Assembly (NCBI RefSeq): GCF_038396785.1
Contig: NZ_CP151087.1
Location: forward strand, 1,612,001 to 1,676,000
Length of the DNA stretch: 64,000 nucleotides
Origin: Sphingobacterium thalpophilum
Lineage (GTDB): Bacteria; Bacteroidota; Bacteroidia; Sphingobacteriales; Sphingobacteriaceae
Direction of reading: 5' to 3'
The notes under the pieces were generated by a model. That model made no database searches. It worked only from the letters and a program-made list of their open reading frames with translations, and was not told where the DNA came from. Positions 38,733-48,559 of the stretch are shown here, in pieces; position 1 is the stretch's first letter, and every line of letters starts with the position of its first letter. The position numbers and the translations under genes were made by a program.

Positions 38733-41700
38733 CTAATCGCGGTTCTCCTTCTTATAAGCGAAGTAAAAAACAATAGGTAGTACTGAAAACGAGAGAATCA
38801 TACAAATAATCAATCCACCAACAATCATAATCGCCAGGGGTTTTTGAATTTCAGACCCCATACCGTTTGAAAGTGCAGCTGGCAATAAGCCCATCGCCCC
38901 CATTAATGCAATCATTAAGATGGGTCTGATCCGGCTTTTGACAGCTTCATAAATAGCAGGTTTCAAGCGCATTTTATTCAACAGATTTTCTTTCATAATC
39001 CCGATTAAGACAATACCATCAATTGTGGCTACGCCAAAGAGAATAATAAATCCGATACCGGCCGAAATTCCAAATGTCGTTCCAGTAATCCACAAGGAAA
39101 TGAATCCACCAATAAAAGCAAAGGCGAGGGTCAGTGAAGAAATCAGCGTATCTTTGACATTACCAAAATTGGCATACAGCAAGAGTAAGATCAAAATCAA
39201 CGAAATTGGCACAACATTCATCAGTTGTTTTGTTGCCCGTTCCTTGCTTTCGAATTCACCAGCCCAGACGACCTTATAGGATTTGGACAGTTTCACATCT
39301 CTTTCTATCTGTTTTTTCGCATCGGCAATTGTGCTTCCCAAATCTCGACCTTCAATATTGAAGCCAACACCAATATAGCGGGAATTCCCTTCTCTGTAAA
39401 TAAATGCCGGCCCGGTATGATAATCTATTGTTGCGATCTCCCGGAGGGGTACTTTCTGATCATTCATCGTCGGAATAATGATATTTCCGATCTTCTCGGG
39501 GTTGTCGCGGTATGATTTTTGGAAGCGCAGGCGAACATCAAAGATCCGCTCATTTTCGTAGAAATGTGTCACAGATTGCCCCCCGATAGTCATTTCGATC
39601 ACGGACTGCACATCTTTGGTTGAAACGCCATATTTAGCCATTTTTGAATCATGCAGTTGAATGCGGAGTTCTGGCAAACCTATATTTTTAAAAACATTGA
39701 CATCCGTAATGCCATTGACCTTTTTTAGTGACTCTGCAAACTTATTGGCCTTATTCTCTAAATCTTGTAAGTTTTCACCAAAGATTTTGATAACTAGTGG
39801 ACTTTTTACCCCGGCCACATACTCCTCCACATTATCCTGAATCGGCTGGCTAAAGCCAAAGTTGATTCCAGGAAAAGTCTGCAGGCTATCCCGCATCTGA
39901 CTGATCAATTTCTCTTTGGAAAGTTTACGTTTCCACTCCCCCTCGGGCTTCAATTCAATATTAAATTCAATATTAAAAAAGCCTGTTGGATCCGTGCCAT
40001 CATTGGGACGGCCTGTCTGTGTCATTATAAAGTCGATCTCGTCAAACTGATTCATCAGTTTTGTTTTCATTGTTTTGGTCAGCTTCACCGATTCTTCCAG
40101 GTTGACACTATTGGGTAAGGTTGCGCGAACATAGATTGCACCCTCATTCAATTTTGGAAGAAACTCGGAACCATAATGGCTAAACCGGAACATACAGACG
40201 AACAAGACAACCATAAAAATAGACAATGTCCATTTTGGATGGTCAAAAGCCTTTTTAAAACCTTTAAAAATGGCATTACGGCTGACTTTAGTGATCTTAT
40301 TTTCATCTTCTTTGATATTCTTTTTTAATAAGTATTTACACATCGCGGGCACATAGGTCAAACTCAGGATCAAGGACCCCAACAAGGCGTAACCGAGCGT
40401 AAAGGCTAATGGTGAGAACATTTTTCCTTCCACCTTTTGAAAAGAGAAAATAGGAGTCAGTGCGACAATTAAAATCAATAGTGCAAAAAAGATATACCCT
40501 GCAACAGAACCTGCACTTTTTTTTATGATCCCTAGCTTGGAGATTTTATTAAAGCGTTCCGTCCCAAGCCGATGGGCCTCTTTTTCCAAAGAGACAAAAA
40601 CAGTCTCGACGATTACCAATGTTCCTTCGAGCAAGAGTCCAAAGTCCAACGCCCCCATTGAAATCAGATTGGCCGGCAAACCTTGTATTTTCAATAATAT
40701 AATCGCAAAGAGGAAAGCCAGTGGAATGACCGAGGCAACAATAAAGGTTGTCTTCCAGTTGTTCAAAAAGATAAAGACAATAATCGAAACCAGAATAACC
40801 CCTTCTATCAGGTTTTTGGAAACCGTATGCACGGTATTATTCACCAGTTTAGTACGATCTATAACGGGTTCGATCTTGACATTTTCGGGTAAAATACGTT
40901 GGTTTAGCTCTTCGATTTTTGCCTTTAGCCTTGTGACGACAGCCGAAGGATTTTCTCCCCGCAGCATAATGACTATTCCCTGTACAAGATCATCTTCCTG
41001 ATTGAGTCCCACTTGGCCAAGTCGTGGCTTTGCGCCCAGTTCTATTTCGGCTACATGTTTGACTAGAATCGGTGTATTGCCGACCACCTTGATCAAAATA
41101 TTACCAATATCGTCGATCTTATCCAATAAACCTACCCCACGAACGACATAGGCTTGATTTCCTTTCTGGATCACATCCCCACCGACGTTGATATTCGAAC
41201 GCGATACGGCTTCATATACGTCCAGTGGCGACAAGTTATAATTCGCCAGCTCTGTTGGGTTGATCTTTATTTCATAGATCTTTTCCTCCCCCCCAAAACT
41301 CACGACGTCCGCCACACCTGGCACCCCCACAAGTTCCCTTTCGATCACCCAATCTTGAATGGCAGAAACTTCTTTAATCGGAAGATTGCTCTTCACCACA
41401 TAGCGAAAAATTTCTCCGGTAGCACCCGAAGGTGGTTCGATGGAGCTTTCCGCGCCGTCCGGCAAATCGATGGAACGCATCTTATTACCCGCATACTGCT
41501 GGGCATAAAAGTCCTCTACACCATCCTCAAATTGGATCGTTACAACGGATAAGCCAAACAAGGAGATCGAACGAACATCCGTTTTCTTTGGGATGGTATT
41601 CATCTCTTTGGTTACCGGTAATGTGACGAACTTCTCGATTTCTTCAGCACTACGTCCCGGCCATTGTGTGATAATCCTGACCCGTGTATTGGTGACGTCG

Positions 41701-41828
41701 GGGAAAGCTTCAATCGGTGTATGCAGGTAGGCGTATATCCCGCCGAATAATAATGCCAACGTAAAAAATAGGACGACCAAGGAGTGTTTCAATGAAAACG
41801 AAACAATATTTTGTACAACTTTCTTCAT
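38733..41828 (-). CDS. CusA/CzcA-family heavy-metal RND efflux pump
   Basis: A 1031-residue proton-driven inner-membrane pump of a tripartite exporter. N-terminal helix, FPDVTNTRVRI and WPGRSAEEIEKFV are classic. The metal-RND motif in the fourth helix region (about 393-406) is DFGLLLEGTLVIVE: the first Asp and last Glu of the usual DFGxxxDGAxxxVEN are kept, but the middle Asp is Glu and the final Asn is Thr. The ion is therefore hard to name. Membrane-fusion and outer-membrane factor genes precede it with 1-2 bp gaps or overlaps. No C-terminal metal-binding extension is seen. Confidence 0.95.
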   Translation of the reverse strand: MKKVVQNIVSFSLKHSLVVLFFTLALLFGGIYAYLHTPIEAFPDVTNTRVRIITQWPGRSAEEIEKFVTLPVTKEMNTIPKKTDVRSISLFGLSVVTIQFEDGVEDFYAQQYAGNKMRSIDLPDGAESSIEPPSGATGEIFRYVVKSNLPIKEVSAIQDWVIERELVGVPGVADVVSFGGEEKIYEIKINPTELANYNLSPLDVYEAVSRSNINVGGDVIQKGNQAYVVRGVGLLDKIDDIGNILIKVVGNTPILVKHVAEIELGAKPRLGQVGLNQEDDLVQGIVIMLRGENPSAVVTRLKAKIEELNQRILPENVKIEPVIDRTKLVNNTVHTVSKNLIEGVILVSIIVFIFLNNWKTTFIVASVIPLAFLFAIILLKIQGLPANLISMGALDFGLLLEGTLVIVETVFVSLEKEAHRLGTERFNKISKLGIIKKSAGSVAGYIFFALLILIVALTPIFSFQKVEGKMFSPLAFTLGYALLGSLILSLTYVPAMCKYLLKKNIKEDENKITKVSRNAIFKGFKKAFDHPKWTLSIFMVVLFVCMFRFSHYGSEFLPKLNEGAIYVRATLPNSVNLEESVKLTKTMKTKLMNQFDEIDFIMTQTGRPNDGTDPTGFFNIEFNIELKPEGEWKRKLSKEKLISQMRDSLQTFPGINFGFSQPIQDNVEEYVAGVKSPLVIKIFGENLQDLENKANKFAESLKKVNGITDVNVFKNIGLPELRIQLHDSKMAKYGVSTKDVQSVIEMTIGGQSVTHFYENERIFDVRLRFQKSYRDNPEKIGNIIIPTMNDQKVPLREIATIDYHTGPAFIYREGNSRYIGVGFNIEGRDLGSTIADAKKQIERDVKLSKSYKVVWAGEFESKERATKQLMNVVPISLILILLLLYANFGNVKDTLISSLTLAFAFIGGFISLWITGTTFGISAGIGFIILFGVATIDGIVLIGIMKENLLNKMRLKPAIYEAVKSRIRPILMIALMGAMGLLPAALSNGMGSEIQKPLAIMIVGGLIICMILSFSVLPIVFYFAYKKENRD

Positions 41829-41829
41829 C

Positions 41830-42936
41830 CTATCTATTTATCAATTCATCAAATACAATCAGCTCATTTTCTGTCAGCACCTGATCTCCCTCGGCTATTC
41901 CTGTTTTGACAAAAGCATAGGTTTCATTCTCAGCAACAATATCCACAAGCTTTACGGACAGATCACAGTCATTTTTGTACAGCACCACGAAATTCTGGTT
42001 ATTATGCAGAATGATGGCATCTTTGGGAATAGCCAGCATCTGCTGTTCTTGTCCTGAAACAGCTTTTTCCACCAATACATCCACACTCATGCCCGGCTTT
42101 AACCTCAGGTCTTTGTTCAACAACTTTACACGCGCCTTGACGACACGTTCTTCAGGATCGAAGAAATTGGCTACCTGATCAATATAGCCATCAAAAGATT
42201 CCCCTTTATAGGCTAACGTGGTGATTTTGACAGGCGCACCATTTTTCACAAAAGGTAAATTATTTGCATAAATATTGACCGAAACCCATACTTCATTTAG
42301 TTTACTTACCGAGAGTAACTCGGCATCATCACCAACTGTCATACCGGGGCTCACCTTTTTATCGACTATATAACCCGCTTTGGGTGCACGAATGTAAAAT
42401 AGACCATTTTCTGATGATCCATTGAGCAGGTTCATATTGGCCTTTACATGACGTATTCCGATTTGTGTGGCTTTCAATTCGCTTTCCATCTCTTCTAGTT
42501 CCCGTTGGGAAGCCATACCATCTTTCAGTAGACTGCGAAGACTTGCCAATTTACTCTCCACCAAGCGCTTGCTATTCTCCAGCTCACGCAGCTCCTTTCC
42601 TAAATCATTGACCGAGGTCCCTTTAAGCGATACAAGAATCTGTCCCTTCTCCACATAATCACCCATCTTGACGGAGACAGACTGCACGATACCGGGTATC
42701 GGGCTCTTTAGTGCAGCAAGCTCATCCTGATCGTATTGAATGACCCCATTTAAAGCGATCTGTTCAAATACCGCCCGCTTCTGAATCGAATCAATTTTAA
42801 TTTGGTTTTTGAAATCTGCGCTAAGGCAAAAACCTTTAGTTGGCGGCGTAACCTGCTCTTCATTTTTCGTTGATTGACAGCTCCACAATAAACATATGGA
42901 CAGGAGTGTCAGTGGCATTAAAAAGTTCCCTTTCAT
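41830..42936 (-). CDS. Periplasmic adaptor (membrane-fusion) lipoprotein, CusB/CzcB type
   Basis: A 368-residue adaptor linking the RND pump to the outer-membrane channel. It is a lipoprotein, with lipobox LLWSC and lipidation at Cys20. The barrel-sandwich domain (SPIPGIVQSVSVKMGDYVEKGQ, later IRAPKAGYIVDKKV) flanks a helical hairpin (about residues 110-165), followed by beta-barrel and membrane-proximal domains. Its start overlaps the last base of the outer-membrane factor gene, and the pump gene follows 1 bp after its stop, so all three are translationally linked. No metal-binding Met cluster is obvious at the N-terminus. Confidence 0.92.
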   Translation of the reverse strand: MKGNFLMPLTLLSICLLWSCQSTKNEEQVTPPTKGFCLSADFKNQIKIDSIQKRAVFEQIALNGVIQYDQDELAALKSPIPGIVQSVSVKMGDYVEKGQILVSLKGTSVNDLGKELRELENSKRLVESKLASLRSLLKDGMASQRELEEMESELKATQIGIRHVKANMNLLNGSSENGLFYIRAPKAGYIVDKKVSPGMTVGDDAELLSVSKLNEVWVSVNIYANNLPFVKNGAPVKITTLAYKGESFDGYIDQVANFFDPEERVVKARVKLLNKDLRLKPGMSVDVLVEKAVSGQEQQMLAIPKDAIILHNNQNFVVLYKNDCDLSVKLVDIVAENETYAFVKTGIAEGDQVLTENELIVFDELINR

Positions 42937-44207
42937 TAGACAATGTCCTTTCCGATTAAATACGTCAATTCTTCCTTATACTGAAGGTATTTTGCCCTGC
43001 GCTCCAATATTGATTCTTTGTTTTCCATGTAATTATTGATAAAGTCTATAAATTCAACGATGGTCAACCGTCGTTCTTGAAAATTGCGGATATAGCGTTC
43101 AAGCGCGACATCCAGTTTACGATCAAAGCCTGTATCCATCGTTTTCAAGCTCGATTCGAGATTGCTCAAACGCGCCGAAAGGAACTCGATCTCTCGTTCA
43201 ATATCGATACGAAATTGTGCGATTTCAACTTTGTTTTTCTCAAGTTCCAGTTGAGCAACTTTGATATTGCCCTGGTTTCGATTAAATAAAGGAAGATCCA
43301 TAGCAACACCCAGGCCTATAAAATCGCGCATGATATTTCCGCCCCGGTCATAATTCATTGATACTTTGAGATCTGGTGTACGTTCTGCTTTTTCGATTTC
43401 CAACTGCGCATTACTTTTCTTCCAGGTATTGTGGATGATTTTATAGTCGCTACGGTTTTCCAGGGCCATCATTTTCCATTCCTGTTTCGTCCCCAGGAGA
43501 AAAAGTGGCATACCTATCGTATCCGAAATGTAAAGTGCAGTCCCCTTATCTCCTAGATAGCTCGCAACTGCATTCATTTTTGCAATTTTTTCCTGCTGGA
43601 TTTCGTTGAGTTTATTCCCAAATGCAATCGACTCACTTTCAATCCTGAGATAGTCCATTTCACTCACATTGCCTTCTTTCCATTGATTTTGAAAGGACTT
43701 CGCTAGGGTCTGAAAAATATCGACCTGACTACTGTATAATTGTTCTTTTTCCTGTAAGATCTGTAGTTCGAGGCATTGGCTCCGGAGATCATATTTCAAA
43801 TTCCGCAATAATTCTTCAAATTGAAGCCGGGCATTCTCTTTTTCCAAAAGCTGCAATTGCACCCTTTTTTTCCGTTTCCCGGCCATTTCGATCGTCTGTT
43901 CCAGCTCAACAGCCAGCTGCTGATATTTACCATAATGACCGATCAGCGCAGGAAAGGATTCGCTGCTGGAATTTTTCCAAAGATTGACCTCTGAGATTGA
44001 GATCGTTGGATTGGGCCAGAGCTTTGCCTGAAGTACTGCTGCATCAGCCTGTTGTATATGAAAACGTTGTGCCATTAAGCTCAGGTTATGCGCAAGGAAC
44101 ACCTGTTCAATCTCCGATTTTCGTAAACGGCTTTCAACCGCTTCCTGCGAAAATAGTTTGCTACTCAGGCCAAGAAGTAAAAATAATGTAATACGTAGCT
44201 TTCTCAC
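42936..44207 (-). CDS. TolC-like outer-membrane efflux protein, CusC/CzcC type
   Basis: A 423-residue outer-membrane factor with signal peptide ending LFSQE. Two outer-membrane efflux protein domains have long helical repeats (EVFLAHNLSLMAQRFH, AAVLQAKLWPNPTISIS in the first; RSDYKIIHNTWKKSNAQLEI and DLPLFNRNQGNI in the second). It forms the channel of the RND exporter downstream. It begins 90 bp after the sensor kinase, so it may be read from the kinase transcript or from its own promoter. No lipobox is present. Confidence 0.92.
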   Translation of the reverse strand: MRKLRITLFLLLGLSSKLFSQEAVESRLRKSEIEQVFLAHNLSLMAQRFHIQQADAAVLQAKLWPNPTISISEVNLWKNSSSESFPALIGHYGKYQQLAVELEQTIEMAGKRKKRVQLQLLEKENARLQFEELLRNLKYDLRSQCLELQILQEKEQLYSSQVDIFQTLAKSFQNQWKEGNVSEMDYLRIESESIAFGNKLNEIQQEKIAKMNAVASYLGDKGTALYISDTIGMPLFLLGTKQEWKMMALENRSDYKIIHNTWKKSNAQLEIEKAERTPDLKVSMNYDRGGNIMRDFIGLGVAMDLPLFNRNQGNIKVAQLELEKNKVEIAQFRIDIEREIEFLSARLSNLESSLKTMDTGFDRKLDVALERYIRNFQERRLTIVEFIDFINNYMENKESILERRAKYLQYKEELTYLIGKDIV

Positions 44208-44297
44208 TTAATTTTGAATTTCCACAAAACTAACGGACAGAGATTACAGGCAACTTTAGGTTAAATTAAAGTATAATTAGAAGAGATTAGAAAAGGA

Positions 44298-45644
44298 TTA
44301 GAATTTAGGGAATAGCAGTGATACGGTAGTTCCCAGATGGTTCGAGCGAATATCAAAGTCTACGCCCTGATCCTTAAAAACGATTTGCGCAAATGAGAGG
44401 CCTATGCCGCTGCCCTTCACCTGACCGACATTTGACCCACGATAAAAAGTCTGTTTCACAGACTCCAGTTCGGCCTTTGGGATACCGATGCCGTGATCTA
44501 TAATTTGTAAAGACAGTCTGCCATCTGCACTGGTCATTCGGATAAGCACTTCTTGCCCATTTGCATATTTCAGTGCGTTTTCGATTAAATTAGAGATCGA
44601 AAGGGAGACGAGCATCTTGTTGCCCCGAAAATTAAAGTATTGTGGCTCGTCGACCTCTATATCGACTTTCAGGGGTACGGCAAATGATCTCGAAAATTTA
44701 GGTACAAGGTCCCACACGATCTCATCGATACGAAAGGTTTCCAGGGAACGTTTCAGGGCCTGATCTTCGGTCAGTAATAGAAAATTACCAATAAGCTGAT
44801 TCAGAAAATTCACATGCTCGGTAATGGTTTCGGCCAGTTCACGGTATTCTTCCTCCGTTCTAACTTTTGCGCCGAAGACCTCCATTGAGCCCAGGATACC
44901 CGCTAAAGGCGTTCGGAACTCGTGGGAAACATAACTTACAAAGTTCTTTCTGATAATCATATTTTCACTGATCCGACGTAGGAGTGCATTATAACTTTCA
45001 ATCAGATCCTGGAGTTCATCCTTGGTTTTTATGGCGGTCAAGGGCTCCTGAATGGTACTTAAATCTTTATGCTGAATTTCTTGGATCACTTTACGAATGG
45101 GCAGATAAGCATACTTACTCAGCCAGACCGACAACAAGGCAATACTAATCAATGCAATGAGAAAAACAAAGACAAGCGTAATGAGTAAACGGTTCAACTG
45201 ATGATCAAAATCTGCGCTGGACTCTTTGACAAACACAAAGAAATCGCCCTGATTATCGGGATAATACAAACCAAAATAAAAGCTATCGGCTGTTTTAAAA
45301 TAAACCGTTTTGTCTGTTTTCAGCTGGTTCAGCAAATCTGTATTAATTTGATTATCAAACCGCATACCACCATAACTCACCTTCCCCGCTGCGTTATAAA
45401 CGGCTACCATCGCGCGCTTGACCAGACTTTCATATTGATTTTTGGATTCCATGTGCTTTAGCGGGCTCTGTTCGTCCGCTTCAAGGTAATAAATACCGGC
45501 TATCTTCGCATTTTTTTCCAGCGAGCTTATCAGATGTCGTTCAGAAGAATTATAAAATATCCAGTAGATGACTAGCGTTGCAAGCCCAAAAATGATGGTG
45601 AATACCAAGGTAGAAAAGAGTGTGAGTCGAATCTTTAAATTCAT
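44298..45644 (-). CDS. Sensor histidine kinase of the efflux operon (CusS/CzcS-like)
   Basis: A 448-residue kinase with two transmembrane segments (about 7-29 and 151-172) enclosing a periplasmic sensor loop, then HAMP, the HisKA box with phospho-His in SYVSHEFRTPLAG (near 243) and an HATPase domain (NLIENALKYAN, DHGIGIP, GSGIGLSFA). It begins 2 bp after the response-regulator stop. Context with a metal RND exporter implies sensing of a periplasmic metal; no clear metal-ligand cluster was seen in the loop. Confidence 0.93.
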   Translation of the reverse strand: MNLKIRLTLFSTLVFTIIFGLATLVIYWIFYNSSERHLISSLEKNAKIAGIYYLEADEQSPLKHMESKNQYESLVKRAMVAVYNAAGKVSYGGMRFDNQINTDLLNQLKTDKTVYFKTADSFYFGLYYPDNQGDFFVFVKESSADFDHQLNRLLITLVFVFLIALISIALLSVWLSKYAYLPIRKVIQEIQHKDLSTIQEPLTAIKTKDELQDLIESYNALLRRISENMIIRKNFVSYVSHEFRTPLAGILGSMEVFGAKVRTEEEYRELAETITEHVNFLNQLIGNFLLLTEDQALKRSLETFRIDEIVWDLVPKFSRSFAVPLKVDIEVDEPQYFNFRGNKMLVSLSISNLIENALKYANGQEVLIRMTSADGRLSLQIIDHGIGIPKAELESVKQTFYRGSNVGQVKGSGIGLSFAQIVFKDQGVDFDIRSNHLGTTVSLLFPKF

Positions 45645-45646
45645 GG

Positions 45647-46327
45647 TCAGTCCGTTGTGAGCATATAACCTACCCCTTTCACCGTTTTGATAATGGAGGT
45701 ATCACTCCCCGCATCAATCTTACCTCTTAAATAAGAAACGTATACATCGACAACATTGGTATTATTATCAAAATCAATTCCCCAGACGGCCTGTAAGATC
45801 GCTGTTCTTGAAAGGGTTTTATTGCGATTTTCGATCAGATACTTCAACAGTTTAAATTCTTTAGGTGATAGATCGATATTTTTACCATTCTTATGGACTT
45901 CATACCGTTCAAGATCCACTTTTAAATCATGAATTTCTACGCAGCTATCCTTTGGTACGTTTTTATAATTGTCGCGGCGTACCAAGGCTTTGATACGGCT
46001 AACCAATTCCTTAAAGGAAAAGGGTTTGACAAGAAAATCATCAGCACCACTTTCCAAGGCCTCGACTTTATCTTCAACTTCTCCTAAGGCACTTAAAATC
46101 AATATTGGAATATGATTTTTTCGATATCGGATCATCTTCGTAAATTGTATACCATCTATTCCGGGCAACATAATATCAAGTACGACAATGTCCAATGAAT
46201 CCGCATTGATCCATTCACGTGCCGCTTCCGCAGATTCAACCAAAATGACCTTGTGGCCCATCTCTTCTAGACCTTTAACAACAAAGCTGCTAATACGGCG
46301 ATCGTCTTCTACTAAAAGTATCTGCAT
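45647..46327 (-). CDS. OmpR-family response regulator of the efflux operon (CusR/CzcR-like)
   Basis: A 226-residue regulator with receiver Asp51 (VVLDIMLPG), acidic pair EDD at 7-9 and Lys in FLVKPFSFKEL, followed by a winged-helix DNA-binding domain (LSPKEFKLLKYLIEN, VVDVYVSYLRGKID, TVKGVGYML). It is first gene in the five-gene order regulator, kinase, outer-membrane factor, adaptor, pump. It is expected to activate that operon when the metal is present. Promoter elements upstream (46328-46449) were not clear. Confidence 0.94.
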   Translation of the reverse strand: MQILLVEDDRRISSFVVKGLEEMGHKVILVESAEAAREWINADSLDIVVLDIMLPGIDGIQFTKMIRYRKNHIPILILSALGEVEDKVEALESGADDFLVKPFSFKELVSRIKALVRRDNYKNVPKDSCVEIHDLKVDLERYEVHKNGKNIDLSPKEFKLLKYLIENRNKTLSRTAILQAVWGIDFDNNTNVVDVYVSYLRGKIDAGSDTSIIKTVKGVGYMLTTD

Positions 46328-46563
46328 ATACTCAGTTTATTTTTATGCGGGATTATAAAAATTACGAATTTCTCTTAGAATTCTACAAGTATACGAATTT
46401 ACAAATTAATCGTTCGGGTGATCAAGAGCAGTGTCGAGGATAAAAATCTTTGTCTATAACGTTGACGAGTCCATTATGCGGAATTCTCGATTATTCAGGT
46501 AAAAAATATTACGTCCAGTATTATTTGTTTATATTTAACCTAACAATTCGGAAAGGAATTAAA

Positions 46564-46953
46564 ATGAACACAGCATTGCTCTCCAATAGAAAAAGAAGTG
46601 AAGAGATTACGATTCAATATTTTAACTTTTTAGATCGTCATTTAGCGGAATTGGTTCGTGGAGACAGCATAGATATGATGGAGCTTCAGGATATCGCCAA
46701 CATACTCTGTGTTTCACAAAAGCATCTTATCAAGATTATACAGGAAACTTCCGGAAATCACCCCTGCTATTTTTATGTACAAAAAATATTAGCTTGTATC
46801 AAAGACCTACTCATTAATAGCGATCTGACCATTGCGAAAATTGCACAGATGCTGACATACGACCCGTCCAACTTCACCAAATTTTTTAAAAAATATGAAG
46901 GCATGTCGCCATCACAATTTCGTCAATTGAAAAAAGCGAAAAGTTCACCATAA
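46564..46953 (+). CDS. Short AraC-family DNA-binding protein
   Basis: A 129-residue protein that is mostly the double-HTH AraC domain (MELQDIANILCVSQKHLIKI, then LTIAKIAQMLTYDPSNFTKFF ending GMSPSQFRQLKK). It has no ligand-binding domain beyond about 30 residues. The frame is open from 46450, but ATG at 46564 is chosen because the upstream extension is not protein-like. It lies 51 bp before an SDR gene on the same strand and probably regulates it. Inducer unknown. Confidence 0.85.
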   Translation: MNTALLSNRKRSEEITIQYFNFLDRHLAELVRGDSIDMMELQDIANILCVSQKHLIKIIQETSGNHPCYFYVQKILACIKDLLINSDLTIAKIAQMLTYDPSNFTKFFKKYEGMSPSQFRQLKKAKSSP

Positions 46954-47003
46954 GAGGTTCCTTAACATTTGTGAGATTTGCTATAATCAAAATTTAAATT
47001 ATT

Positions 47004-47759
47004 ATGGCAAGAAATGATGTAAAAGGAAAAGTTGTCCTTATCGCTGGTGGTGCAAAAAACCTTGGCGGATTGTTAAGTCGGGATTTTGCGGCTCAAGGGG
47101 CAAAGCTGGTGATCCATTACAATAGTGAAAATACCAAAGCAGACGCTGAACAAACTCTGGAAGCTGTCAAATCCGCGGGGGCAGAAGCAATATTAGTGCA
47201 GGCGGACCTGACAAAAATTGAGCATATCACGAAACTTTTTGATGTCGCAATTGAGCAGTTTGGTGGCGTAGATATCGCCATTAATACGGTCGGTAAAGTA
47301 TTGAAAAAGCCAATTGTGGATACCACGGTCGAAGAATATGACAGCATGAGTGACATCAATTCAAAAGTTGCTTATTTCTTTATTCGGGAGGCGGGTAAAA
47401 AACTGAATGCAAATGGCAAAATCTGTACGATTGTTACCTCATTATTGGCGGCCTATACGGGATTATACTCTACTTATGAAGGACTGAAAGCTCCAGTAGA
47501 GCATTTTACGCGAGCTGCTTCAAAAGAATTTGGAGAACGGGGAATTTCGGTTACTGCTGTAGCCCCGGGGCCAATGGATACGCCATTTTTCTATGGACAG
47601 GAAAGCGAAGACGCTGTTGCTTACCATAAATCTGCTTCAGCATTAGGTGGGCTAACCGATATAAAAGACATTGCGCCTTTGGTGGAATTCTTGGTCACCG
47701 ATGGTTGGTGGATAACGGGGCAGACCATTTTTGCCAATGGTGGTTATACAACACGGTAA
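47004..47759 (+). CDS. Short-chain dehydrogenase/reductase
   Basis: A 251-residue SDR with a Rossmann fold. The cofactor loop is AGGAKNLGG, a variant of TGxxxGxG, with IHYNSE after strand 2 suggesting NADP or NAD use. NTVGKV replaces NNAG. Catalytic residues are Ser in TSLLAAYTG and Tyr/Lys in YEGLK. The C-terminus WWITGQTIFANGGYTT is typical. Substrate unknown. It follows a short AraC gene and has its own terminator. Confidence 0.93.
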   Translation: MARNDVKGKVVLIAGGAKNLGGLLSRDFAAQGAKLVIHYNSENTKADAEQTLEAVKSAGAEAILVQADLTKIEHITKLFDVAIEQFGGVDIAINTVGKVLKKPIVDTTVEEYDSMSDINSKVAYFFIREAGKKLNANGKICTIVTSLLAAYTGLYSTYEGLKAPVEHFTRAASKEFGERGISVTAVAPGPMDTPFFYGQESEDAVAYHKSASALGGLTDIKDIAPLVEFLVTDGWWITGQTIFANGGYTTR

Positions 47760-47770
47760 AACAACAAAGA

Positions 47771-47796
47771 GAAAGCATCTTGAGAAAGATGCTTTC
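47771..47796 (+). terminator. Terminator after the SDR gene
   Basis: GAAAGCATCTT pairs with AAGATGCTTTC around GAGA, 11 bp after the stop. The following T-run is short, so efficiency is uncertain. Confidence 0.7.
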
Positions 47797-47874
47797 TTGA
47801 TAAGCCTATTTCTTTGGATTGATTCGTATATCACAAAAGCTAAGCAACAATAAACAAGCCATGATATTTATTAA

Positions 47875-48405
47875 CTAGAGTTGCTCCAAAAAACGGAGAT
47901 AGCGCGTGACGCCCTCTTCTACCCATGCGGTAGATGACTCTTTTTCAACTCCATAAAAGACGAAAGGTTTTTGATAATCCGCTTTAACATAATCAAAAGT
48001 AATTTCAAAAGGACTTGTTAATTGATCCATGCTATATTTATACTTTCCTGTCTCCCTATACTCCTGCTCGTCTATCCCAGCAGAAATTGCTAATGCAATT
48101 TTCTTTCCTTCCAATTTGTAGCCACTGTTCTTACCATAAGCCCATCCATAGGTAAGCACTTCATCCAGCCATTGCTTGAAAAACGGCGGACAATTAAACC
48201 AATAAAAGGGAAATTGAAAGACAATTTTATCATATTTCTCTATCATCTGCTGCTCGGCCAAGACATCAATTTTACCATCAGCATAGACTTGGTGCAATTG
48301 ATGGATGTCATACAACTCAGGTTGATTTTCCAAGGCCTTAACCCAACTTTTATTTACGACGGAAGCAGCAAAATTGGGGTGAATAACGACTATTAATGTT
48401 TTCAT
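47875..48405 (-). CDS. NAD(P)H dehydrogenase (quinone)-like flavoprotein
   Basis: A 176-residue flavodoxin-fold protein of the NQO/KefF/MdaB group. MKTLIVVIHPN starts strand 1, IVFQFPFYWFNCPPFFKQWLDEV is the diagnostic flavin-binding block, and GYKLEGKKIALAISAG follows. It should reduce quinones by two electrons, protecting the cell from redox cycling. It diverges from an HxlR regulator over about 150 bp, a layout in which HxlR proteins commonly control quinone reductases. Confidence 0.9.
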   Translation of the reverse strand: MKTLIVVIHPNFAASVVNKSWVKALENQPELYDIHQLHQVYADGKIDVLAEQQMIEKYDKIVFQFPFYWFNCPPFFKQWLDEVLTYGWAYGKNSGYKLEGKKIALAISAGIDEQEYRETGKYKYSMDQLTSPFEITFDYVKADYQKPFVFYGVEKESSTAWVEEGVTRYLRFLEQL

Positions 48406-48559
48406 TTTATTATGTATCTATATATGCACAAGTCACCACATTTAGCCGATTCGTAGCGGCAGTTTTAATAAACGACAGGACTATGATTTAAAAATAGCGA
48501 CATAATTCCTATTTTGGCTTATCTGTAACCCAATGTTAGGTACTATAAAAAATGTGCGT

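Noticed and set aside
46450..46563. Longer N-terminus for the short AraC protein
   Set aside because: The extension is hydrophobic and unlike family members, and the internal ATG at 46564 gives a clean domain start.
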